NCBI RefSeq assembly: GCF_042453785.1
Contig: NC_091671.1
Location: 14,950,001 to 15,014,000, forward strand
Length of the DNA stretch: 64,000 nucleotides
Reading direction: 5' to 3'
From: Malus domestica
Lineage: Eukaryota > Streptophyta > Magnoliopsida > Rosales > Rosaceae
The notes beneath the pieces are model-generated. The model ran no database searches and was not told the origin of the DNA. It saw nothing but the letters and a program-made list of their open reading frames with translations. Positions 44,856-56,118 of the stretch are shown piece by piece; position 1 is the first letter of the stretch, and each line of letters begins with the position of its first letter. The translations under genes were made by a program, and so were the position numbers.

Positions 44856-45789
44856 CTTGACGCGGCGGACGCTCATGTAAGTTTCAGGTGAGTATATTAA
44901 TGGTATTGAGTATGATTGTGTTGAGATGTATTTATAGCTCATTGTATTGCACCCCGGTGTTAGTGCTCCGCCCGAGGCAGGGCCTAGCCTTCACATGATC
45001 ATTCACCTCCCGCACCACATGCTCACCTTGGATCTAAGGCAGGTGCTAGCCTGTCGTACATACCATATTAGGTGGTTCCGACTCATAGGTGACTTGCGAT
45101 ACTTCGCACAGCCTTCACGTGATCGTAGCACTTGAGCGTATTTATTTACACCAGCTTGTCGTACAGACCACATTAGGTGGTTCTGACTCGTGTGCAGAGA
45201 ACTAGTTGAGGAGCTATAGACTCAGTCGTACAGGTCACGTTATGTGACCTCGGCTTGCATACTATTTCATATTGATTATTTCACCTGGCTTACTTATTTT
45301 TTTCTGAGATTTGACATGGTCTGTGGATTCACTATTTTGAATATGATTTTGAGATATAATCATGCATGCTATTTTCTGGGAATTATACAGGTTTTACGAC
45401 GATGGGTTATTTACTTTTGATAATGAACTGTTTTGAAAAACTTTGTTTTTGCCCACTCACACTTTCTGTTGCGCCCCTCCGGGTTCTAGTTAGGAGTGCT
45501 TGTTGATGGCATACAAGGAATCGTCGGCTGTTTTGACAGATTATCACCAATGTAGGATCATCTTTGGTATTTATAATTAGTATTTGTCCTGCTGGACTGC
45601 ACTTAGGATATATACGCTCTGGTTATGTGTAGTCACACTTATTCTCGTCTTTCACCTATCTAATGTTTTAGTCAGTTTGGTTTTTATTTATTCGCATTTC
45701 TTGATATCGTTATTCTTCTGCACTGCGCACATGGCTACGTCACCCTCACGTGACGGCCAACATGCCTCGATTTAGGTCGGGGTGTGTCA
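43497..45789 (+). mobile_element. Gypsy-type solo LTR
   Basis: It starts TGTGACAGCCCTTCCC and ends GGTCGGGGTGTGTCA. It resembles in outline the reverse complement of the gypsy LTR at 35778-37976 (same ends, same short CTGTACGAC-like motifs), so it is of a related chromovirus family. A near-perfect 5-bp target duplication lies on each side: CGTTC (43492-43496) and CATTC (45790-45794). There is a (TA)n tract at 44808-44851. The open frames inside are not genes. Confidence 0.82.
44808..44851. repeat. (TA)n microsatellite
   Basis: Uninterrupted TA run inside the gypsy solo LTR. Similar runs lie at 18191-18218, 29006-29038, 46129-46162 and 61927-61953. Confidence 0.95.
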
Positions 45790-46128
45790 CATTCTATTTG
45801 AAGGTGTTAATTTTTTACCATGTTAATTGAACTTTTAGAAATTACTTCTAAGAATCTTATTGCCAATTCAAGTTTTCTGTTCTTTTTCGTGTAATCATGT
45901 TAGTATAAGGGTGCAAGCATCTTCCAAAGCCTCTTCATATTGGTAGTTGTACACTGAGCAACACATTATGAACTAATCATTTGTTGAGGAAAAATGGTCA
46001 ATTGTGAGACATTTGGTTTAAAAAGCACTACTTGTTTTGGTTAGTTAAAATTATTTTTCGTAAAGAAATCACAATTCAAATGAGAAAGGGAAAAAAAAGA
46101 CATATTTGATTGGTTTATATTTCCATAT

Positions 46129-46165
<37 letters not shown>

Positions 46166-46368
46166 TATGTCTTTTTCAGATTGTGCATTGAGAAAAGAAT
46201 TTATGTTGTAGGAGTCAAGTAAGAAATCCTTACAAATCCATAGAAATTTATAATAGAAATTTATAATAATATGTCAAAATTCATATGAAATTGTGAACCT
46301 ATTAAAATCCTTTGAAATCTATCACTTAAAAAAGTCCATTAAAATTTTCTGAAATCCAACCCCCTTAA

Positions 46369-46909
46369 GTTTTGTTTCTCATCGGCCAAACCTATAATAG
46401 TTCTAGTGCTCCATGTCCATCTTCTGCGGTAGTCACTACAATAAGAGGAATCCAAGTATTTTAATTACTAAAACTATCCCATATTTATTCATACAAAACA
46501 AAAAATCTTCTTGAAAATAATATGACAAAGTTAAAAAAGTATCATATCTCAAAATATACTCTGCTACTTCGAAAGTATTTATTCCCGCACCCGAGATTTC
46601 AAGTTAGAATAAATTAATCCCCCTAACATACTAAATTTTCACCAATTTGTCACCTCTCGGTCAATCATTAACATAGACTAATTAATTTAGTAAGACATTC
46701 TTTTGTGAATATGTAAATGTTATGGTGCTAGGGTATCGAAGGGCAGATGATAGTAGCATACCTTTACATGTAGACTTGGTGAGTAACTTCTCAATGATTT
46801 TGCGGTCCACAAAACTATCATCAACAGCCATAACATGTGGTACGTTTTCATCACTATCCAACCCCATTGATGCTTCAGAAGACGAGCAAGAAGAAGTGGT
46901 AGCAGACAT
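46369..46909 (-). pseudogene. Type-A cytokinin response regulator, truncated pseudogene
   Basis: Minus-strand exon 1 (46762-46909) encodes MSATTSSCSSSEASMGLDSD and then VPHVMAVDDSFVDRKIIEKL. This is the start of an ARR receiver domain with its acidic pair (DD), and the exon ends at a donor (AAAG/GTATGC). The 326-nt intron ends TTGTAG, and exon 2 resumes at 46435 as VTTAEDGHGALELL. Two extra bases then shift the frame before GLADEKQ. Sequence homology stops at 46369 against the TTAA element. The phospho-accepting aspartate, the lysine and the rest of the receiver are missing. An upstream in-frame ATG at 46933 is less likely to be the start. Type-A regulators dampen cytokinin signalling; this copy cannot. 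Confidence 0.85.
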
Positions 46910-47543
46910 TCTCAAATCTCTCAAACTAACCACAACAAGAACACCCGCCGAGCACTCGGAAAACTAACAATGCACTAGTACTATAGCAGAAGAACAAAGT
47001 GTGGTGAATATATGGCAAAAGGAGGTATACAAAATCAGGGAAAGATCAAATTGTCACAGATATTTGGTCATGTTTTAGGTGTTTGTAATATGATATGATA
47101 TCAACAGCTACGGAAGGAGGAGTTTAGTTATAATCCTTTCAGATTCACTGCTTGTTAGAGTTTATGCTGATAATCACGCTCATCAAGATTTTGCAGTTCG
47201 TCTTAAAATGTAAAGTTTGGGATGCTATATCCAAAATATATTGAGCAGAGAATACGAGGATTCACCGCACCATGATTAATCCTGCTACGCAGGGGAAAAA
47301 TCCACAAGGATACTAAAAGGTCTAGCATCTGAAATTAATTAATCTTCGTATTTTCTTGGTGGAGTTAGGAAACCAAAATTAGGGGTCAAGCAAGAGAAGA
47401 ACCAAAAAAACCAAAAAAAAAAAAAAAAAAAAAAAGAAGCAATTTTTAAATAAGAAAAGACAATAATTTTCAAAATATATAAATCAAGATGTGCATAAAA
47501 GCCTAAAAGATGAAAAAGAATCAACCGAAAAATATATGGCTAT
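46910..47543. other. Former promoter side of the response-regulator pseudogene
   Basis: Non-coding, with an A-rich run (47402-47437). No gene is recognised. Confidence 0.45.
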
Positions 47544-47890
47544 CCTGCTGATTTTCCCTTTGAACTTGTACTATTGCCGATTTACCTCCTGAAGTTTTAA
47601 ATTTTAACCAACTTCACCTTTGAACTATAATAAATGACCAACTTTTCCCTAAACTAGAATAAATGGCCAATGTCCCCTTATCGTCATATTTAGACACAGT
47701 CCATTCAACTTTCTGTTAAAAGTTAGGAGGACTCTAGTGGGATGGAAAGCAGGATGAAATGTTGGCAAACATATGATAGTAGCGGAAATTGACCATTTAT
47801 AATAGATGAGTGGAAAATTGGCAAAAATAAAAGTTTCAAGGGCAAATTGACATTCGGATACAAGTTTAGGAGCAATTCGGCAAAATACTA
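47544..47890. mobile_element. Probable fold-back MITE
   Basis: The two ends are imperfect inverted repeats of about 100 bp, for example TTTGAACTTGTACTATTGCC on the left against the complement of CGGATACAAGTTTAGGAGC on the right. Both carry CCCTTTGAA/CCCTTGAAA and AATAAATGACCAA/TATAAATGGTCAA patterns. No clean target duplication was found, so boundaries are approximate. Confidence 0.5.
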
Positions 47891-49194
47891 AAAATGAGTT
47901 ATTAATTTCTTTTCTAGACAATTATAAAAAAAGGAAAACTAATAAAAAAGAGCTTCAAAACTTTGAACTGTAACCAAAAGTCATATAATTACTTTATTTA
48001 ATGATAAGAACAAAAGAAAAAATAAATAAATTATCAAACGCGCGTGCAGACTCCTTTACCGCTGCATCTTCATGCTGCTTCTTTTTCCAGTACCCATCAA
48101 CTGGGGTCCAAAAATTACCTTGCCCGAAGCAACTCCAATCATGGCTACTCCAATATCTATTTTACAGCACACACCTCCATATATTTGTACTATATATATA
48201 CATACACACTCTACAATTTTGATTTACCAGGCCACTACATTTTATACCTACAATTTTGATTTACATGATGCTCCATTGAGACAAATGCGATGTTTTTAGC
48301 AATTTCCATCCACGAAACCACCGGCGCTGTGAGATGCTTCGGAAATTGTATGGTAACCAAAATTCCGGGTTTTTAAGTCCACACAGATATTGAAATGATT
48401 GAAGACTTGAGATGTTTATGAAATTGAAGAACATGAAGTGGGGGTACGATCTGGGCTCATATATGTGGGTGTATTTCGATTTTATTGATTTCATTTGCAT
48501 TATTTTTTTTATTTTGTAGAGGGAGAAGGTGAGATTGTAGGTGGAGCAAAAGAGGAAGCCGTAGATGGGCGGACAATAAAAGAAAATTAAGTAATTGGTG
48601 TAGAAAGTTAAGAAATTGAAGAGATACAGAGAGAATTTGACAAGTATTGAAGAAAATTAGAAGAAGAAAATGTGTTTGGAAGGTGAGAATGTGCCAAGAA
48701 AAATCAAGAAGATGAGAGAGAAGAATGTAGTACCGTTAAGTTTCATAAATAATGTAGTAAGTTTCATAAACAATATACTACCATTAAGTTTCATAAACAG
48801 TTTGTGTGAGGACACGGGGGTGTGCGCGTCGGTTTTTTTTTAATATTAAAATTATATCTTTTTTATTAAAATTTAAGTTTTTTTGTCATTTTATTAAAAT
48901 TTAAGAGTTTTTCATTAAAATTAATTTTTTTTATTAAATAAAGTTATAGGATAATTTTTTATTAAAATAAATTTAGCTCAAACCCTTTTCATGAAGGTCT
49001 TAATTGTTCAATTTCCTTTGGGGATTTGGTCCAGACATAACGAAACCAATATGTTCTTGTAAAAGGTCACCAGACCGTGCCAGTTCCTAAAAATTACAGT
49101 GAAAGATTTCGCAAGAAATTCACAATCCGATGTACATAAAATCTTATGTTAATGAGTCTCAAGCGTTTCCCTTAAATGGAATTAATTTTTTTTA
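47891..49194. other. Intergenic, no gene recognised
   Basis: Includes a MITE-like fragment (about 47931-48000, GGAAAACTAATAAAAAAGAGC) and a T-rich stretch at 48830-48980 with repeated ATTAAAATTTAAG motifs. The short frames 48001-48299 have no support. Confidence 0.45.
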
Positions 49195-49373
49195 ATCACC
49201 CATATTTTTAAGAAAGTTTTAACGAAACACTTCCGGTACCGTTCACTTTTAACGAAAATGACATTTGTACTCTAAAAAGTCACTCTTGGTACTATTCATT
49301 TACAATACATTTTTGTCATTTTGATTAACACTCAAAGTTTTTAAGTAATTTTCATTAATTTTCCTTATTTTTA
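49195..49373. mobile_element. Short MITE-like repeat
   Basis: It carries AGTTTTAACGAAAC and ACCGTTCACTTTTAACGAAA at one end, and AAGTTTTTAAGTAATTTTCA with TTAATTTTCCTT at the other. A related fragment lies near 47931. I recognise this as a repetitive-looking motif set, but the superfamily and exact ends were not fixed. Confidence 0.4.
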
Positions 49374-50707
49374 ATTGTTACCAAAAATAAAATTTAAGAC
49401 TAACTATATTTCGCACCCTTCATATTTGAATTAACTTTTAAAAAGGGTCGCGTTGTTTCAATTGTTTTATATAGCACCATAAAGTTTGGTACTTGTATCA
49501 ATTTATACTTTAAATGTGATTGATTGTTTGATTTTCATTAAATTGATGACATGGTGATGTGTGAGACCCTTATATGGGACAAATGTGTAAGCCACATTTT
49601 GCATCACATCGTGAAAAGAAACTTATCAATTTGATGGACGATTGGATATTCAAATATAAAGGTATAGATTGATTTCAAAACTGCTGGTTGGTGCAATGTG
49701 AGAAAATTAGAACATTATGATCCATTTTCAAAACCAAAATGTGGTTACTGGTTAGCCCTAAAATTATGTTCCTTGAGCATGGCTGTCATGAGGGCAAACA
49801 AGTTCGACAAAATGCAGGAAAGAGGGTGAGGTTGGGTAGGGAGTAAAGGAGAATTCTGCCAACAGGCGTGTGTGAAATTGTCCAGGGAACGCCACTGCTT
49901 GGTTTCATCTATTGCTTCGTTTGTGTAGGTTTTGCTGTGATATTCTTTTACTGGTCTTTGATGAATCACGATCATATTGCAAGCATCAAGCATGAGAAAC
50001 AATTATGATCATATGTTCTCTACTGGCAAGGTACGCACTACACTGAGTCAGAAAAAACATCACAGGACATAAGAGCAGGTGTGCAATCCGAAACATGATT
50101 CTGATTTTCCTCAGGCAACATCAACACGGGAACAAATTAGGTGTGTATTTATCCTTCTTTATTGTTGTTAGTGAGTGCAATGGGTTTGTACTTTGTATCA
50201 ACTTCTTGAGAGCATTCCCCCGACACTTGAGATTCTGTGTTCGATTCCCCTGTCTCTCAATATCACTCATATACCGAAAAAAAAGGAGACAGTAGAGGGA
50301 GAGAAATGAATCGATCATATTAGTCATGCTGGATAAATGGAATAAAACTAAAGCTATTTTTTCCAACAATATTCAGTAAGAGACCAAGATTATTGATGAC
50401 AAATCAGATTAGGATCAATGGCTGACCAATTAGCATAATCAGACGAGGAAAACCTCCCTTTTCAATCCACAATTTGATTAGCAGACAGACATATAAATCA
50501 CAATCCTATACACAATTTAGGCTACATATTCATTGGCAAGCAACATTTTTGGGGGTGTATCTGTCCATAACAGAGAAAACCATTCTTGAACATAGCCGGT
50601 GAAACGAAGAGACAGAAATCACAATTTGTACCAGAATGTAAGCACAAAGATCCTAATTACAGCACACATGCTTAGTCCATCTTAATACACTTAATGATCA
50701 GCATATC
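49374..50707. other. Intergenic / 3' flank of the golgin-like gene
   Basis: No gene was recognised. The last 100 to 200 bases before 50708 probably hold the 3' UTR of the minus-strand gene. Confidence 0.45.
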
Positions 50708-52076
50708 TTAACGCAGAGTTTCGAAATGTTTGTTCAGCTCCTCCAGCTTCTTCATCCTCATTCTCTCACTTTCACCCACAAGCTGATATAAAGCACGCAG
50801 AGAAGCGCAGTTAACTAATGTATGATAACAGTCATTATAAATTAATTTATGAAGACTGCTCACCTCCATCAATTTGGAAACTAGTTGAGATTTCTCTCTG
50901 CTTTTCTCGTTTAAAGCCTCAAGAGCTTCCTTGTATTCTTTCTCCTGTGTCCATTGATCAATATATAAAAACATGAAATGACATAGTCTTGAATAAGTAA
51001 TCTCTTAGGTCGCGTTCAACGTAATACTTAAGCATAATAATTGCTAATGAATGAAGATAATCAATAAGAATATCCATGGAGCTTTGAAAGTACTTGGCAT
51101 AACTAAATAACTATAGATCAAAATGATTGAATGTTTTTATGGACTGCCATACCGAAACGAAGTTGTGTCATACAACGAGCAAAACTGTAAAACGTAACCA
51201 CGTAATCTCCATGTTCTTCTTTTAACATTAGTATTTTCCATACAACAGCATAAGCAGCTAGAAGAAAGGATAATATGGTCACAAAGGTTTTACCTTCCTT
51301 TGGCAGCTCAGGCCTAGCGGCTTTAACTCTTTGTGAATAACGTCTATCCTCTTGCGAATAATTGCAAGTTCCTTTCTCATTGGATCTGTTAGCGCTTCAA
51401 GCTCCTATAAGATATCATAGTTTTGAAGCATCCTCTAAATGTCATAATCAACTAGTTCTAGATGAACAAATTTATAAATTGAGACAATTTTTCCCAATCA
51501 TAAATCATCATTGTGGGATAAGAGAAAGATCATAACATTATTCTCGAATCCTATGTTCGTTGTTTGAAAGTGGAAAATAGAACTTGTAATTCACAGGGTA
51601 AACCATTTGAATTGAGCTTATTGTACAATTTTTAAGTTTTCAATACAGTCATTAAATGGATCATTCTGAGAAAAAAAAAAACTTTTAAATTTAGTTTATT
51701 CTTGTCTTGTGCTACTTTTCAATATATTCTGAGTTTATATATTGTTCTCTTTTCATGCTGCATTAGAACATTCTGAGGAAAAACATAGCATATGACTCAG
51801 TGGCAATTGTAAATCATCACTTACATCCTGAATCTCAGACAAGCGTTTAGTTGCTTCTTCAACGCGTCCCAACTGAGCCTGAACCTTGTCTTTCACCTCC
51901 GACTTCTTCTTCTCAATCTCTTCCTCCTTTGCCCGGAACAAAGCCAATGCAGACCTTGACATTTCTTCTTCCTTATCATCAGCTACTGGACTCCCATTGT
52001 AACTGATGATACCGGAGTTCTTCACTCGCTGCACCTGCAATTGCTGTTGTTCCCACATCTGTTTCGGCGTCGCCAT
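50708..52076 (-). CDS. RAB6-interacting-golgin-like (GORAB/DUF662) coiled-coil protein
   Basis: There are four coding exons on the minus strand: 51825-52076, 51294-51404, 50864-50944 and 50708-50782. All are in phase 0, with GT-AG introns of 420, 349 and 81 nt. The product is 172 residues. Exon 1 starts MATPKQMWEQQQLQVQRVKN and holds the family core SRSALALFRAKEEEIEKKKS with AQLGRVEEATKRLSEIQD. Exon 2 has DPMRKELAIIRKRIDVIHKE. Exon 3 has KEYKEALEALNEKSREKSQL. Exon 4 ends GESERMRMKKLEEL...FETLR. Most of the protein from residue 40 on is heptad-rich coiled coil, with no signal peptide or membrane segment. Plant members are named after the mammalian Golgi protein, but their own role is poorly defined. 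All splice sites are canonical, so it should be functional. Confidence 0.9.
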
Positions 52077-53904
52077 TGGTTCCTCTGCAACTGCAACACC
52101 TTTACTTCTCTCCCTCTTTTTTTTTCTCTTTTTCCTTCAAATGATGGCTATCTTTCTCTCCTGTTGTAGTTGGTTAAAGCAAAGCTGGCTTTAAAGGTAT
52201 GGAAACCCCCCAACTTACTTTACAACATAATTTTATTACAATGACCTCAAGTGACCATAATGCCTGCTTACTTTATAATCATAAAAGATAAGAGTGGATT
52301 TTACCTTTGTTGAATGAAGACTTACCACACAATAACCTCTAATCATTTTTCCACCTTTACTCAAAATCCTACTTGATCACACCATCTAAATATTTGCAGT
52401 GAATAAATTGTCGGAATAACTACAATACCACGCTGCAGTTACTGATAATGTGAAATGAACGAGTGAGATTTAAAAAACATATCAACTTTCATCACCTTCA
52501 TCTATCCCATTAATATCTCGATGCACTTTAAGCCATGGGTTATTCTAGCCACACCCATGTTGTCATGTACAAGAAAATCATTACTTTTTTTTCTTTTAAA
52601 ATAAAGGACCAGCTGGCGGTTTCGCCACGACAGTCCACCTGTTCGGGGGCCGGAAAGACTCACATAGGAATTTCAGCCTCTCCCTGGCCACCATCGTATG
52701 ATTCACCAGCGCTATAAATCGAATGCAGAACATGGTGTGTGGAATACAGGCCTGAAAATTATTACTAATTTATCATATTGTTCTTACCTATGGTCTACAA
52801 TTTTAATGTTTAAACGCAACTATTATTTGTAGTCCAAAATATTAATCCACCACTCTAGCCAACTTCTCTATGATCATGTCTGCAATAACAAATTCCCTTT
52901 CAATAAAAAATACTTTGGAAAAAGGTTCTAATGGCCATGTTTTGGTAAGGCAGCTATTTTCTTAAGTTGGTATATTGGCTGCTTCAGCTAACTAATCTCA
53001 ATTCTCTTTCCTTAATGTATACAATTACAAATTTGGTATATTTATGCTATATTATATTGGCCAACTGCCTACTTCTTGGTGTACATGTGAAGATATACAG
53101 TATAGTGTATATAGGAAGAGAGTTACTAAATTATTGCTTTGCAGAAACAGTGATTATATATAATAATTCTAACATTAATTTTGCTTGTACTAGATATGAT
53201 TTGGATAGGTGAAAATTGGTTGAAAGGTCTAAAATAGTATTTATAATTATTATTTGTCTCTCAAGAGTGGTGCTTGGGGTGGAAGTATTGTTTTGAGGAG
53301 TAGACTGTAAGGGCTTACCTACACCTGAACCGCGAAGACTGATGAGAAGCCTTAGGGGCCAAGACAGATTAGGAGAGATCCCCATCAGTTAAGCCGGCTG
53401 CCTTTATCACATAGATAATTAATTATCCTTCCAGCTTGGGTATGCAAGAAAGCACAAAGTCATTTGCAACTGCTAATTATATTAAAATTTAGTTTAGACG
53501 AAACAAGAATGTTTAGAAAAAACTACGCATTTATACGTTTGGTACACTGTGTTGGGTTGATAAGAAATATGCAAAATATCAAAATTCACATAAATGTTAT
53601 CAGAGCATGACACAGTGTGTTATCAGTGTAGAAGTTTAATTAGCAATCCTGATTTCCAACTTGATTCTGAAGAGGCATTTTCTAGGCACATATATCTGAT
53701 CTTGCTTTAAATTTCAAAGAAAATAAATTTAGACTTGAAGGATTTCCAGCATTGTTTAATCCCATGTTTAGTCGGTAGGATCTGGGACCATATGATGAGG
53801 ACTTGAACATGAGTACCGTCATGCTAATGAAGACTTCCAATCTAACATTTCCATGGTGCTGAACTGCTGATTGTAAATTAAATCAAATATATAAATGTAT
53901 GAAT
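52077..53904. other. Upstream flank of the golgin-like gene and intergenic DNA
   Basis: Pyrimidine-rich leader (52100-52150) just upstream of the start codon, then AT-rich DNA. No gene, RNA gene or element end was recognised. Confidence 0.45.
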
Positions 53905-54223
53905 TGTTATAAATATGTAAAAGTTAGAGGGATAATCTTTTAGATATGTACGAAGCAGATGTAAAATATCACACTAAAATTATAGTTCAAGTGAATGACG
54001 AATAAAAGATGGAGGAATGAATGATATTATTGATCTTTTTGTTTTAATCTGTATGTTGAAAGCATTACGAAGTGCTCTATTTATAGAGCAACTCCAAGCA
54101 CACATCTTTGACAATATGATCTTCCTTCATCTCCTAAGTCAAGATTGATTTTTATGGGCATTGAACATCTACCCAATGTTTTCAGTTTCTACGTGCATTC
54201 ATTACCCACTATTATTTTCAACA
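53905..54223 (-). mobile_element. Copia-type solo LTR, related to the palindromic element
   Basis: In plus view it runs TGTTATAAATATG to TATTTTCAACA, with an exact 5-bp target duplication TGAAT (53900-53904 and 54224-54228). On the minus strand it has CTATAAATAGAGCAC followed by TGTGATATTTTACATCTGC and CTCTAACTTTTACATATTTA. This order and wording closely resemble the LTRs at 8437 and 12771. A solo LTR is left by recombination between the two LTRs of a full element. Confidence 0.85.
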
Positions 54224-54228
54224 TGAAT

Positions 54229-55171
54229 ATTATTATTGTGTATCAAACCATTTTTACTTTTACATTCTACACGTGGACTGTACGATTAATAGTGGGAGAT
54301 CAACTTTTATTTTTGGTTCTTAAAATGTTTTACAATCCAACAATATTGTATATTTTTTATTTTATTGTATTTTTTTTTGCATAATTAGATCACTTATAGA
54401 TATGTATTATTATACATATAAAATATAAATTTACTGTCAACTCATGTTATGTAACATACGGACTAATCAATGGATACCAAAGGAGTATGTTGGTGTCAAA
54501 ACTAGAAATTTGAAAATTAAGAAATGGCGCCTAGATCGCTTAAGCACCCGTCCAGACCCACCTAGACACCTGCATAGGTCGCAACTCACTTAAATAGAAA
54601 AATAGATAACTTTCATTTTGTATTTTTTTTTTAAATTGTAAGAGACTTGTTGCATACTTAAATGAGCACACATATATCCTTATTCCCCCATGCTTTCATT
54701 ATGTTCCAATACTTCATAGTATATGTCATTCTTTTTAGTAGTTTATGATGAAATTATATATATTTTAAGTATAAGCAGATAATTATTTACACAAAATATA
54801 ATAGATTTACTTAAATTCACTTAGTCTGCCTAGGAGCTAGGCCCTAGCCCGCTGCCCAACTAGCACCTAGCATCTTTTAGACCTTGGTTGGAGGCGACCA
54901 ACAGCCAGTAGTGTGTGTAGAGTTGTGTTGTGTTTAGGCATAGACTTGACTTCTTAACCAAATGATTGTGCACCAAGTAGGATGTTGGTTAGGTTAAATT
55001 ATTTTTTATGCCACAAGGGAATGAGGACTTGACATTCAGTGCGGAATAAATGTATGCCTAAGTGATAACTGAAACTGAAAGTACAAATGACAATAAATAA
55101 ACTAGATGTAATCATTTTATGATAGATTTGAGATTACAAACATCTACAAAAGTGATTCTGGACTGAAAAGC
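54229..55171. other. Intergenic, with a CCTAGG-rich repeat
   Basis: The segment about 54525-54900 begins GGCGCCTAGATCGC and ends CTGCCTAGGAGCTAGGCCC. A similar CCTAGGC-rich motif set occurs inside an INO80 intron at about 61645-61760. This is probably a dispersed repeat; its class was not identified. Confidence 0.4.
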
Positions 55172-55273
55172 TGTTGGAAAATTTAATAATAATATTATTA
55201 TATTAAATTTATTAATTAAATGAAAATTAGAAATGGAGCCTTTTCGTAGAAAGACATGTATACTCAAATGAAG

Positions 55274-55275
55274 AG

Positions 55276-55309
<34 letters not shown>

Positions 55310-55357
55310 CCAAGGTTTCCGTAGGTGAACATGCGGAAGGATCATTGTCGAACCTGC
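55274..55357 (+). pseudogene. 18S rRNA 3' end plus first bases of ITS1
   Basis: GTGAACCTTATCATTTAGAG...AGTCGTACCAAGG...GGAAGGATCATTG is the end of 18S rRNA with a few substitutions (TACC for TAAC, AACATGC for AACCTGC). The next ten bases, TCGAACCTGC, match the start of a Rosaceae-type ITS1. Confidence 0.92.
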
Positions 55358-55358
55358 A

Positions 55359-55433
55359 CCTGCGTTATCTTTTAACAAATGTGCCACCCCAGCCAAACTC
55401 CCCACCTAACAATGTCTTCCGTCCGGTTCGGCC
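55359..55433 (-). pseudogene. 25S rRNA fragment (minus)
   Basis: It reads as the complement of 25S around GGGGAGTTTGGCTGGGG...AAAAGATAACGCAGG, with G-to-A and C-to-T type changes. Confidence 0.88.
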
Positions 55434-55479
55434 TACGAGCAGACCTTTGTTCCAAAAAGAGGGGCGATGCCCCTCCTTC

Positions 55480-55546
55480 AATTCAAGGAAGAAATTCAAT
55501 CAAGCACGGGTAAACGACGGGAGTAACTATGACTCTCTTAAGGTAA

Positions 55547-55577
<31 letters not shown>

Positions 55578-55608
55578 TATGAATGGATTAATGAGGTTCC
55601 CACTGTCC
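55480..55608 (+). pseudogene. 25S rRNA fragment (plus)
   Basis: It contains GGGTAAACGACGGGAGTAAC, TATGACTCTCTTAAGG and GCCTCGTCATCTAATTAGTG, the conserved peptidyl-transferase-side region of 25S. The 30 bases before it (GAGGGGCGATGCCCC) may also be 25S. Confidence 0.93.
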
Positions 55609-55610
55609 TC

Positions 55611-55706
55611 GCAAGCCGAGGCTCCTACTGCAGGCTAGCAATCGGGCGGTGGGCGCACGTGTCGCTTCTAGCCCAGATTTTGACTTAGAGGCGTTCAGTC
55701 ATAATC
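55611..55706 (-). pseudogene. 25S rRNA 3' fragment (minus)
   Basis: Complement of GGATTATGACTGAACGCCTC...AAGTCA...AGAAGCGACGC near the 3' end of 25S. The same region is repeated in plus orientation at 55863-55993. Confidence 0.9.
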
Positions 55707-55707
55707 C

Positions 55708-55804
55708 CTACCGGCGATATGCTCCTGGCCTTAATTGGCCGGGTCGTGCCTCCGGTGCTGTTACTTTGAAGAAATTAGAGTGCCCAAAGCAAGCCTACGC
55801 TCTG
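55708..55804 (+). pseudogene. 18S rRNA internal fragment (plus)
   Basis: CTTAATTGGCCGGGTCGTGC...GCTGTTACTTTGAAGAAATT...AAGCAAGCCTACGCTCTG is the variable V4-end region of 18S rRNA. Confidence 0.92.
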
Positions 55805-55862
55805 AATTGGCATGTCATTGGCATGCCATGGTTGACATTTTGCGAGGCTTGGCATGCCATGA

Positions 55863-55993
55863 TGCGCTTGGTTGAAAAGCCAGTGGCGCGAAGCTACCAT
55901 GCGCTGAATTATGACTGAACGCCTCTAAGTCAGAATCCAGGCTAGAAGCAACGCGTGCGCCCGCCGCTCAATTGCCGACTTGCAGTAGGGGCC
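55863..55993 (+). pseudogene. 25S rRNA 3' fragment (plus)
   Basis: GCGCTTGGTTGAAAAGCCAG...GCGCGAAGCTACC...TGACTGAACGCCTCTAAGTC...CGCCCGCCG is 25S near its 3' end. It pairs as an inverted repeat with 55611-55706. Confidence 0.92.
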
Positions 55994-55997
55994 TCGA

Positions 55998-56118
55998 CCC
56001 CGCCGACGTCTCCGAACTCCCTAACGTTGCCGTCAACCACAGCGTCCCAGTTCAGGAATTTTAACCCGATTCGCTTTTGAAGTTCGCGCGAGACGCACTA
56101 TCAGACAGCTTCCCCCAT
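55998..56118 (-). pseudogene. 25S rRNA internal fragment (minus)
   Basis: Complement of the 25S region GAACTTC...GGGTTAAAATTCC...GACGGCAACGTTAGGGAG...GAGACGTCGGCGGGG. Confidence 0.9.

Larger units (their letters stand above)
42918..46364. mobile_element. TTAA-flanked TIR element, disrupted by a solo LTR
   Basis: The left end is GGGGGTGTAGTCAAATG and the right end is the complement of GGGGGTTGGATTTCAG. Subterminal GGATTTTAAA-type repeats are abundant in both (42930-43200 and 46190-46355). TTAA flanks both ends (42914-42917 and 46365-46368). No transposase is seen. Superfamily is uncertain because TTAA is self-complementary; Tourist-like, Stowaway-like or piggyBac-like ends remain possible. 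The gypsy solo LTR at 43497-45789 sits inside. Confidence 0.65.

Noticed and set aside
48001..48299. Three overlapping short open frames as a small gene
   Set aside because: No domain, splice site or codon bias; overlapping frames in low-complexity sequence.
55274..56118. Functional rRNA gene cluster
   Set aside because: Only short fragments in mixed order and orientation with many substitutions; no complete 18S, 5.8S or 25S gene.
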